Positions 55,580 through 64,000 of a stretch of DNA of 64,000 nucleotides are shown in pieces. This DNA comes from Paralithodes platypus (taxonomy: Eukaryota; Arthropoda; Malacostraca; Decapoda; Lithodidae), in the NCBI GenBank assembly GCA_032716605.1, contig CM064501.1, forward strand, positions 21,604,358 to 21,668,357. The letters run 5' to 3'. The notes below the pieces were generated by a model, which saw only the letters and a list, made by a program, of their open reading frames with translations, had not been told where the DNA came from and did not search any database. A program made the position numbers and the translations under genes. Every line of letters starts with the position of its first letter. The stretch's first letter is position 1.

Positions 55580-56526
55580 CACCTCCCGGACCCAGCAATG
55601 ATGGGGTCACGTATGATCCTGAGAGTCAACAGTATCAGGTACGTCTCCCCTGGACCAAAGAAATGGAACGGTTGCCCACCAACAAAGGTCTGGCTGTGGG
55701 TAGGTTACGAGGACTTAAGAAGAGATTTATTGCTGACCCTGGGTTTTGTAAAAACTATTCTCAGGTCATTTCTGATCAGTTGTCGCGTGGTTTCATTGAG
55801 TAGGTTCCATTCGATGACTCTGGGTCATGTCACTATCTGGCGCATCATGGGATCATAAAGGAAAGCAGGACTACTCCGGTGCGCGTTGTATTTGATTGTT
55901 CCGCTAAGGTAAACCAGGACAAGCCCAGTCTGAATGACTGTCTGTACACGGGACCATCTTTAGTACCGGAGTTAGCTCAAGTCTTGTTGAAATTCCGTCT
56001 GTATCAGTATGCGTGGGTCAGTAACATTGAGAAGGCCTTCTTGATGTTGAAACTACATGAAGACGACAGAGATTACACCAGGTTCATGTGGCCAAAAGAT
56101 CCTCTTCGTCTGGACTCGCCTCTTTGTTGTTATCGGTTCCAGGTTGTATTGTTTGGTGCTACCTGCTCCCAGTTTCTGCTGAACGCAACCATCCTAAAGC
56201 ATCTTTCCCTTGTTGAAGTAGACCCAAAGATCGTACAGGAAATTAGGGCCGGGCTATATATCGATAACCTCCAAGGTACGGGGGACAATGAAGATTCCCT
56301 CGTCCGTGCATACGGTATGGCTCGTGAAGTTATGGACAATGCCCACTTGTTCCTGCGTCAATGGGCTACCAATAATCTTGTTCTGAGAGAGGTGTTGCAA
56401 AAGGATGGTGTTGCTGCTGAACAGCAAGAACTGGTGAGAGTTCTTGGACTAGAATGGGAGACGGCTTCTGATTATCTTTCCTTTGGAGTACAGTACACTC
56501 CGGTCGAGCATGTGACAAATCACAGG
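55580..56526 (+). pseudogene. BEL/Pao-type reverse transcriptase fragment
   Basis: The frame reads YQVRLPWTKEMERLPTNKGL, a TAG near 55801, then RVVFDCSAKVNQDKPSLNDC, LYTGPSLVPELAQVLLKFRL, VSNIEKAFLMLKLHEDDRDY, CCYRFQVVLFGATCSQFLLN and GLYIDNLQGTGDNEDS. Together these are the BEL/Pao RT series. The first catalytic Asp site reads NIEKAF (usually DIEKAF), and Y-I-D-N stands for the usual Y-V-D-D/N. It ends SFGVQYTPVEHVT at 56526, where Gypsy 3 begins on the other strand. Confidence 0.85.
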
Positions 56527-56889
56527 TAATTGAGCAACCATAACTAGATCGCCGACACGGTGAGGACTGGCTTTGGGAGTTTCATCAGGTTGTAGATCTT
56601 GCACGTATTGTATCTGACAGAGACGTTATTTTAGATGGACTAATGACTGATCGAAGTTGGAGGAGGGCTCATTCGGGGCAGCTAGATGGCGGAGAGGAAG
56701 GAGTAATGGTGGTACTCCGAACACGCGTTCATGGGGTGAAATACCGTCTTCTCTGGGGCATGTATTGATACCCCATTGTACAATTTTGACTTGTCCTGGC
56801 CAATCTTTGGAGTCCATTTGTTGTAGTCTGGTCCTTATCTGATTGGCAATTGTCCTATGGCTTCTTTCACATATGGAGTTGCCTTGAGG
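56527..56889 (-). pseudogene. Gypsy 3 integrase C-terminal part
   Basis: After a TAG replacing Trp in SSPYWPQGN (56887-56889 region), the frame continues with the Glu-bearing CERSHRTIAN block. It then has VKIVQWGINTCPREDGISPH and ERVFGVPPLLLPLRHLA, a stop at about 56626, and HRVGDLVMV, ending at the BEL junction. Confidence 0.82.
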
Positions 56890-58383
56890 CTAGTATGGGG
56901 AGGAGTGGCTGATTTTGAATCCACACATTTGAGAAAGCTGGGACCAAATGCGACTGGTAAATTCGGGGGCATTATCTGAATGAATAGCTTCAGGTAACCC
57001 AAAATATGGAAATACATGTTGAATGAGAGCTTCAGCTACTGCAATGGCTGAGTGTTCTTTAGAAGGGCAAGCAATGACATATTTGGAATAGGTATCGACA
57101 AAGGTTATTATGTACTTAAAACCTTGATTACCTTCCATTGGGCCCATAACGTCAACTGCAAGTAATTGCCATGGTTTGGAGGCGATTAACTTGCCAGCAG
57201 GACCAGCTGTGCAGGTTCTATCTTTACCCAAAACACATGCTTTGCAAGCTTCTGTGATACGTTTGGCAGTTATATATGGTGAAGGGGTCCAATAGACTTG
57301 CTGAAACGTGGTGATGAGTTTCCTTTGAGCTAGGTGAATTCCATTGTCCATATGTATAGATTGCATTGTGGATAGTGCAGCTTGTGGAGTGATGATAATT
57401 TTTCCATCTATGGTGAATAAATTATCGCCTCTTCTAGTTAGTTGCATAAATATCTTGCGTGGCATCCAATCGGGTTTCTCTTGTCTTTGGAAGGAATTTA
57501 ATAGCTCTTGTTGACTGTTATCCAACGAGTCTTGATGGTGAATGGCAAGTATAGTATGTGGGGGCTCTTTTGATTGTATGTCATTAGTTGATGAGTTGAT
57601 GGGCAGGCGAGAGAGAGCATCCGCATTGGTATGTAGTTTACCAGGTCGATACACAATATCGATATCAAACTCTTCTAGCGACTCTCTCCATCTGACTGTC
57701 AAAGCGTTTTTAATATCTGATTGACGGAGCCATTGGAGGGCGTGGTGATCCGTGATAACAGTAACCTTGACCCCGGCCAGGTACGCTTTGAAGTATTGGA
57801 GGGCCCATATCATGACAAAACATTCTCGTTTGGTGACAGAATAATTGATTTCAGCTGGATTGAGGGTACGACTTGCACATACAATTATATGTTCCTTGCC
57901 GTCTCTCGTTTGTCCAAGAATGGCACCTATTACAAATTGGGACATATCAGTATATAATCTGAATGGGCGGGTGTAATCCGGAAAAGATACAACTGGAGAT
58001 GCTACTAATTTATCTTTTAGGCTGTTAAAGGCTTGGAGGCGTTGTTCTGTCCACTTGAAAGGCTCTTCTTTTCTGGTCAAATCGTGCAAAGGTTTGGCAA
58101 TAGTGGCGAAATTTTTGACAAACCTTCGGTAGTAAGATGCCAAGGCCAGAAAAGCTTGTACTCCTTTGACGTTAGGGGGAGGTGTAATTTTGCTGATAGC
58201 TTCTAATTTGCTAGGGTCTGGTGAAATACCTTTATCTGAGACAATATGTCCCAGAAAATTTACTTTATTTTTAGCTAGAGTACATTTGGATGGCTTGAGT
58301 TTGAGGCTAGCATCTCTGATTCGTTGAAATACTTGCTTCAACCGTTGTAAGTGTTCGGCCCATGTTTTCCCGAATACAATGAT
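56890..58383 (-). pseudogene. Gypsy 3 RT thumb, RNase H and integrase core
   Basis: Real coding begins at DIIVFGKTWAEHLQRL near 58383. It continues with KVNFLGHIVSDKGISPDP, FRLYTDMSQFVIGAILGQ (RNase H Asp), CASRTLNPAEINYSVTKREC (Glu) and VITDHHALQWL (Asp). Integrase follows with C-x2-C-type CKACVLGKD, LLAVDVMGPMEG (Asp), AIHSDNAPEF (Asp) and SSPY at the stop. The same frame upstream of 58383 is antisense or out-of-frame noise. Confidence 0.9.
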
Positions 58384-59183
58384 GTCTCCCAGGTCAATCC
58401 TTGCAAAACGGATTCCATTAACCTGGAGAATGTGGCTGGGCCATTGCACAGGCCAAATGGTAACACAGTGAACTCGTATAGTCTGCCTTGGCTGGTGGAG
58501 AAGGCCGTCTTTCGTTGATGCTCTGGTGATACTGGAACTTGCCAGTATCCTGCTTGTAGATTCAGAGTGGTGAACCATTTTGCCCCAAGCAGGGAATCCA
58601 AGGAGTCATCAATTCGTGGGAGTGGTGTAGCGTGTTTGATGGTAACGTCGTTGAGCTGCCTGTAATCAATGCAGAAGCGGGTTGATCCGTCTTTCTTCCG
58701 GACCAGTACGACCGGAGATGACCAAGGGCTTGTTGATGCTTTGACTACTCCTGTGGTGAGCATATCTTGTACTTGCTTTTCCTCTTCCTGTCGTTGGATT
58801 GGATTTTTTCGATGGATGGGTTGCTTAATGGGACGCCCTACAGTATGGATAGGGTGATGTAACATGTCCGTTTTACCCATATCTCGGCTAGAGGTAGCGA
58901 AAATATCTTGGTAGGTAATGAGTAGGTTTCTGAGGACAGTTTTTTGGTCAAGAGTCAGATTGGTAGGAATATCAGGAAGGGGGTTCTTATATGGGGGGGA
59001 AGAATCTATGGGAACAGATAATTCTTCGGAATACATCTCAAGTTCGCCAATGGCTAGTCCTTTTTGCAATGTGACTGGTTTATCAGAGATATTAGCTATC
59101 TTGATACAATTTAATTGGTTTCGTAGCAGGCTAGGAGCGGTTAGGCATGCCCCATTGAAAGGGCTTTGGAGGTATGGGGTCAA
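58384..59183 (-). pseudogene. Gypsy 3 RT fingers and palm, YLDD deleted
   Basis: The frame reads RPIKQPIHRKNPIQRQ, SPWSSPVVLVRKKDGS, FCIDYRQLNDVTIKHATPLP, FTTLNLQAGYWQVPV and LPFGLCNGPATFSRLM, ending LTWE. The first catalytic Asp is Asn here (TTLN; Gypsy 1 and 2 have LD). About 20 bp that should encode the CLAYLD part of YLDD are missing at about 58383, shifting the frame. The upstream protease frame is in phase, separated by one TAG at 59220. Confidence 0.9.
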
Positions 59184-59219
59184 AAGTACATCTCCTGTGA
59201 TGGTAGGTACTAAAGGTAT

Positions 59220-59843
59220 CTATTTCTCATGATGAGGAGGGACTGTGATTGTAGTGGAAATGATAGCTTGAGATATGATATGAGGTTGGAGGGGGAGGTT
59301 TTGTTCATTACTTTGAGGTTTAGCAGTGATCGGGAGGGAGGTAGGCAAAGGTTCTGATTGTAACTGCTTAATAGTGTCAAGGGAGGTTAGTTTTCTTTGT
59401 TCGAGTTTTGAAGGTGGATCAAAAGTTAATGTGCGGTGCTTACAATTTATAGAGGCACTCAAAGATATCAGAAGATCGAGACCTAAGTAACCATCGTACT
59501 TAGTCTCATTGGGATTATATATCACAAAAGAATTATTTACTCTGTGATGGGGAAGAGGGGTGCTTACATACAATGGAAGAATCTGTCCTAAATTTGGAAT
59601 GACTTGATCATTCGCACTGACAAGGATTATGGAAGAAGATTGCATTTTTCCAAAAACATCTTTATGTCTTCGGACAAATGGAAGGAACAGGCAAGAACGG
59701 GAAGCTCCCTTATCTATCAGGAGTCGGACTTTCACCCCGTTAAGTGTGATTTTGGTATATACTGGAAGACCATTATCTGATGTCCCATCATGAGCCCCCG
59801 CCATGGTTACAACTATTTGTTTGGGGGGGGGGCAGCTTAACAA
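59220..59843 (-). pseudogene. Gypsy 3 protease
   Basis: VRLLIDKGASRSCLFLPF has DKG where Gypsy 1 and 2 have DTG, so the active-site Thr is lost. TKYDGYLGLDLLISLSASI is the second conserved block. The frame begins in the -1 phase relative to gag, overlapping it by 7 bases. A G10 run (plus strand 59823-59832) lies just inside. No classical slippery heptamer is obvious. Confidence 0.85.
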
Positions 59844-60238
59844 TCCTGAGGATCTGGCTGTAGGACTTCAGGTATGTATGGTTCCGTTTCTTCTTCAGTC
59901 GGTCCGTCTTCAATTCCTGCCGTTCCGTCTTCTATGATAGTGGCTATTTGATGCAGTTTAATCCAGGGAATTTGAGCCCACCAGCTTGGGGTCCAGGTTC
60001 TCTTCTTGGTTAATTCGCCGAATGATCTTTTTAGTGACCACAACATGCATGGTCCTGAGCATGGCTTCCAGTCAGCTGGTCGAATCCTGGCCCAATCTTC
60101 AACTTTATCAGCCAGACGAGGAGCTACTGGACCACTGATGGGGGCTGCTTTGGTGGTTGGATGTGTGGTGACCTTGCTTATCACAGCAATCTTGTCTTGT
60201 TCCCTGGATTTCTGGAGTGCCATGATACGTCTTATCAC
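59837..60238 (-). pseudogene. Gypsy 3 gag C-terminal part
   Basis: Starts as DADLPVIRRIMALQKSREQD after a one-base frameshift from the upstream gag frame. It contains WKPCSGPCMLWS, a possible remnant of the nucleocapsid finger, then an acidic tail ending at 59837. Confidence 0.65.
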
Positions 60239-60257
60239 TGGCAGATCCGCGTCATAA

Positions 60258-60704
60258 TTAGTAGGCTCGACTATCGAAAAGTGGTCGGTCAGGCAAGATT
60301 CTCACAAGTACCTTGAACACAGTTTTCTTTCTCTGTGCCGTGGTTTCGTCTGGGAATGCAGTTAAGGCTATCTGATGCAACTGCTCAATAATGCCGTCCA
60401 AATCCCCCGAATATTTAACTTCGTGAAATTTCTTATCGGCTATGGTCTGTCCCAGCACTGGATTAATGGCAGTTTTCACATAAGACACAAATTGCGCCCA
60501 GGTTAACCCAGGCATATTATCATGCACATACCCCGACACTTTGGTTGCATATTTCCCTAATTTGACCACAATAGTATGGATCTTGGAAGCGTCCTCGTTT
60601 CCGAGCATAATGTCCAGGACCGGTTTGACTGTTTCCATGTATGTATAGATATCATAATCCTCAGGCTTGAACGCCGGGATGTCAAGAGATCTAATGGCTG
60701 CCAT
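60258..60704 (-). pseudogene. Gypsy 3 gag N-terminal part (capsid region)
   Basis: The ATG at 60704 lies about 80 bp from the primer-binding site, the expected gag start. The frame reads AAIRSLDIPAFKPEDYDIYT, KLGKYATKVSGYVHDNMP and AINPVLGQTIADKKFHEVKY, a helical capsid-like sequence. A one-base frameshift near 60250 separates it from the next piece. Confidence 0.75.
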
Positions 60705-60786
60705 GGTGAATAATGTGCTAACACTTTAATTGAGTACCAAAGTTTTTTTTTTTTTTAAATAAGAACACTCGTGTTGATATGCTGTA

Positions 60787-60808
60787 TCGAATCCCACCGC
60801 TGCCACCA
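60787..60808 (-). other. Primer-binding site of Gypsy 3, tRNA-Leu type
   Basis: The plus strand TCGAATCCCACCGCTGCC plus ACCA equals the 3-prime end of metazoan tRNA-Leu with CCA. The element strand starts TGGTGGCAGCGGTGGG, one base after the LTR end. Confidence 0.88.
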
Positions 60809-60809
60809 G

Positions 60810-62900
60810 TGTTATGGCGGGATATAATATTTTAATCCCGTTATTCATTCTTCACTAAAATCTAATTCTGGACTTATAGACTATAAATATCCACAACAGG
60901 AACACATCGAACACGTTCTTAATCACAAATAGGTACTCAATTAGGTGCTACAGAACACAATAACAACACACATGTAAATTATACACATGCAGTTTATTTA
61001 GAAGGCATGTAGTTATAGATGAGATTCCATCTTACTTCTTATTTTAAACTCCGGATTTCTCAATGCTTGCCATAATCATATTAATATTTAGATCACGAAT
61101 ATAGCGAGCTCTGAAGTGAAGACTGAGAGTTAACTTAACTATTATAAGGAATAGTAAGCAAACGGTAGAAGACCTTTGATCATAGTATCAGTCTCTAATC
61201 AATAACATGGAACATGAATATATTATGGTATTATATATAGGAAATATGCAATATAAGATAAACACGGTACCTATAGAATCAACCTTTGATAATAATACTT
61301 ATGCGAGTTGAGTGGCTAACATATTTTATTCTTGAATTGGATTAAGTTAATATGGAATCTCTAAACACGTAAGAATGAACAAGTTTAAGTATAAAAGGAA
61401 CGCACGAAAGATCTAGTTCAACATTCGCTCACAGGTGGTGAGTGGCGTGCGCGTAGTTTAAATAGCACGGGTTAAGATAAACTGACCAGGTAGCTTGATC
61501 AGGTCATTCTAAGTACTGCGATGTTGGAAAAAATATTTACTATTAGTGCGACTATAATCTTAGTGTTTGAAATAATCAAATGAAATTAACAGGGGAGGTG
61601 TACGGAATTATTTTTACAATTCAATATATACTTAACTTAAAATGAGAAAATTATCATATGAACATATAACTCGTCAACGATTATATGTGATAATAATATC
61701 CCGGGTCAAGGAATTCAGATTTAGTGCTTTACCTCTACTGATGAATAATCAAAGGTGTAATATCCCTTGAATGAAAACAACAAATATATAGTTAACAGAA
61801 CTAACGTAGTTAACCAATATTAAGTAACGCGTAAATATAATTAGCGTGTACGAATAATCAGTATAATACTAATGATACGTAAATGGCGCACACGACGAAG
61901 TTGTACGAATGAAAATACCTAATAAGGCACAAAAGGAGGTCTGAACGAGTTAACAGAATTCCTATATAGAATTCACACAAATAGCGGTGTATTCAAATGA
62001 TGAATAATTAGACAATAGATCTATGCAAGGCTAAAATTCCTAGACGAGAAGAATCAAAATTATCTACATCAATAATAGAATGAACGTATATACTGTTCAT
62101 AAAATAAATAAGTTAACACTTAACATCAAGTAAGCGTAGCTTACGGTTTCTCGAAGAAAGTAGATTAATTAATCAACAATAAAACTTCTTGAAGAGGGGG
62201 GACTGAGATAAAAGAAAATTAAATTGAGCGTAGGTTTTAAGCAATAATATTATTTAAGAAGGGAATAAATACACGAAATACACTTCAACTTCAACTTGCA
62301 ACATACATAATAGAATGGACATATACAAGGAAAATCTTTGAGTATTTGGCTAAGTGAATTAACTAACACGAGTATGTAACGTATGTGTAAGACGTTTTAA
62401 GAGAGTTATAGGTCAAAGATTAACACTAGATCTTGAACACAGATCTATATAACAATTAATATAATTTCTGAGGCATTAACACATACGCAATAATTAAAGA
62501 TCTTGGGCACAGATCTATATAGAATTCAGCACTGTAATATTCACATATTTTACCTTACCTTGACAACAATAATCACAACGTAAGATACTCAGACACTTAG
62601 GGGAATGTAGGAGGGTAGTGGTTCGAGAGTAAGTCTGGCCGACGTAGAACGTATATTCACTGGTCAGAACTTCAGGAGGAGCTGCTTCTCACAATCATGA
62701 CTTCAGGATCTGGACTTCAGAAGTACAACAGGCTCGTCGTATTCTCAAGGGTTATGGGGGAGGGGGAGACAATTTTCCACTGCTGTTAGATGCCCCGTAC
62801 TTTTCAACATTAAGGACATTACCCCAGTGGCTGTTTGCTTAACTTTCCTACAGTTTCTTTGAGACTATGTTTGAATTAATTCTTGTCTCTAACTTACAGG
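60810..62900 (-). repeat. 5-prime LTR of Gypsy 3, outer boundary uncertain
   Basis: Begins TGTTATGGCGGG next to the primer site. It is AT-rich with a GTTTATTTAGAAGG segment, and further right has CTTCAGGA repeats (62662-62720) like those at 9950-10550. It contains no gene. Its end is not determinable because the other LTR is missing. Confidence 0.6.
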
Positions 62901-63162
62901 AATTCAATGTTAAAGGGGTATAGTAAATCGTTGTGATAGAGTTTGTGAGGTTAATACTTAACTAAAAACATACTTGATGGTTATTATTGGATACATAAGG
63001 ATAATAGGTATTTTATTTAATGCTTAGGTGAGAGTCATTTAGCTTAATACAGACGTAATCGTAATTCTATTGATTATGTCATAATTGGGGTTCATTGGTG
63101 ATCTTTTGAATAGTTCAGTTCTTCTTTATATTTCCGCTATGGTTGATAGTTATCCAGGACCA

Positions 63163-63528
63163 TCACAACAAACAGGATTTCTTATGCCACTTGTTCCGGT
63201 AGCACTCAGGCCTTTGGTGTTGCATTTGCATAAACATCTGCTCATCGTAATGCAAATCTGGTGGCTGGACAAATGGCGGCTGGTGATTGGTGAACCTCGT
63301 TTGAGAGCTGGACTGTGATTGGATCAAAGTATTTCCCCTTTGCTGGGGTGACTGACCTAGGTAACGCCGCTCTGTGGTCCGTAGAATATGGGAAATTCCT
63401 GGGGTCATGGGGTACTTCGGTAGATGATGTTTCTTTTGGCTCTTGGTGTCTCGCTTCTCCTTTCTGCTCACCTGCAAGCTAGCAATCTTACAGGTGAGGT
63501 TTGACCCCGTTCTATCCAACCCCGTCAC
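63163..63528 (-). pseudogene. Gln/Pro-rich ORF fragment, possibly gag-derived
   Basis: 121-codon frame with RRYLGQSPQQRGNTLIQSQS, then PPFVQPPDLHYDEQMFMQMQ. Composition resembles the gag C-terminal regions of Gypsy 2, but no zinc finger is visible. Function unknown. Confidence 0.3.
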
Positions 63529-63529
63529 T

Positions 63530-63542
63530 TCATATATATATA

Positions 63543-63626
<84 letters not shown>

Positions 63627-63690
63627 TATATATTCATTTATTAAATATATACTGTATATATACTGTATATGTATATATATAAATATATAT
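63530..63690. repeat. (AT)n microsatellite
   Basis: AT array with GCATA, GTACACATA and ATACTGTATA breaks. Confidence 0.95.
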
Positions 63691-63699
63691 ATATGAAAT

Positions 63700-63880
63700 G
63701 CTATTCTCAGACTTTCTTCTATTCAACTGCTGAGCTCTGGAACTCTCTCCCAGAATCAGTCTTTCCCTCTTCCTATGTCTTAAATTGCTTCAAACTCCGT
63801 GTGTCCAGGCATTTTAGGTCGAACGTCCATTGATTTCGGCCCTGTCACTCTTTGAAATCTGGGGGAGGCACTCGCTGCAG
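63700..63880 (+). pseudogene. LINE ORF2 C-terminal fragment
   Basis: The plus strand reads SFFYSTAELWNSLPESVFPS, then SYVLNCFKLRVSRHFRSNV. The F-F-x-S/R-x-A-x-x-W-N-S-L-P block is typical of the end of many LINE RT proteins (compare FFFTAIKDWNDLPQSV in the CR1-like element). Flanked by (AT)n on both sides, so it is a 5-prime truncated copy. Confidence 0.65.
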
Positions 63881-63924
63881 GCAGTTATGCCTTTTGTCTC
63901 CCTCATTCACATAGAAAAACAAAT

Positions 63925-63935
63925 ATATATATATG

Positions 63936-63997
<62 letters not shown>

Positions 63998-64000
63998 TAT
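63925..64000. repeat. (AT)n microsatellite at window end
   Basis: AT array continuing past the window edge. Confidence 0.95.

Larger units (their letters stand above)
56527..62900 (-). mobile_element. Gypsy retrotransposon 3, 3-prime truncated
   Basis: The minus-strand order is LTR (from 60810 rightwards), primer site, gag, protease, RT, RNase H, integrase, cut off at 56527 in the integrase C-terminus (VGDLVMVAQLPVI). The tail and 3-prime LTR are missing. Protease and RT active sites are mutated or deleted. The right LTR boundary cannot be set without its partner; 62900 is a guess. Confidence 0.85.

Noticed and set aside
56890..58578. A single 562-codon Gypsy protein starting at 58578
   Set aside because: Residues upstream of about 58383 are out of frame with the RT palm, which is encoded in the overlapping frame 58384-59183. 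The true frame switch is at the YLDD deletion.

Overview
This window is eukaryotic, invertebrate-type repeat DNA in which I recognise no confident host gene. Everything identifiable is a transposable element (TE), a TE fragment or a simple repeat. The mix of tRNA-Leu-primed Gypsy elements, a Ty1/copia element with initiator-Met priming, CR1/L2-like and RTE-like LINEs, a BEL/Pao fragment, TTAA-flanked MITEs, tRNA-like SINEs and long (AT)n arrays suggests a marine arthropod, plausibly a decapod crustacean. That assignment is an inference from repeat content only.

Layout. 1-7607: a Gypsy retrotransposon on the minus strand (gag-PR-RT-RNase H-IN, with about 2.2 kb LTRs, the left one cut by the window edge). 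About 9240-16880: LTR-like repeats and the decayed pol end of a second minus-strand LTR element, split by a complete Ty1/copia element (10959-16274, 5-bp target duplication TTGTG). 18512-19702: two TTAA-flanked MITEs. 19984-27470: a minus-strand RTE-like LINE split at its RT active site by a nearly full-length CR1/L2-like LINE (20777-25583) that encodes a 2A-like peptide. 31104-37311: a nested DNA-transposon region. It holds a 236-bp poly-C tract and a 4.7-kb element with 270-285 bp terminal inverted repeats, whose broken protein combines Cys/His fingers, an unnamed conserved core with a transposase-like residue pattern, and the start of a FEN1/XPG-like domain. 37895-43630: tandem repeats, (AT)n arrays and a duplicated dispersed repeat. 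43650-53500: a second decayed minus-strand Gypsy, split by a 2.7-kb DNA transposon that itself carries a 209-bp MITE. 54281-54967: an intact SGNH-hydrolase-like ORF on the plus strand. 55580-56526: a BEL/Pao RT fragment. 56527-60810 and beyond: a third Gypsy (minus strand) joined directly to the BEL fragment. The right end holds a LINE 3-prime fragment and (AT)n.

The genes form no operon or pathway; their relationships are those of nested insertions. The order of events readable from the sequence is: Gypsy and RTE first; copia, CR1 and the 2.7-kb DNA element inserted into them; and the small MITE inserted into the 2.7-kb element. Most coding regions carry nonsense codons, frameshifts or deleted catalytic residues. 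The most intact frames are the SGNH ORF and the 772-codon core of the 4.7-kb TIR element.
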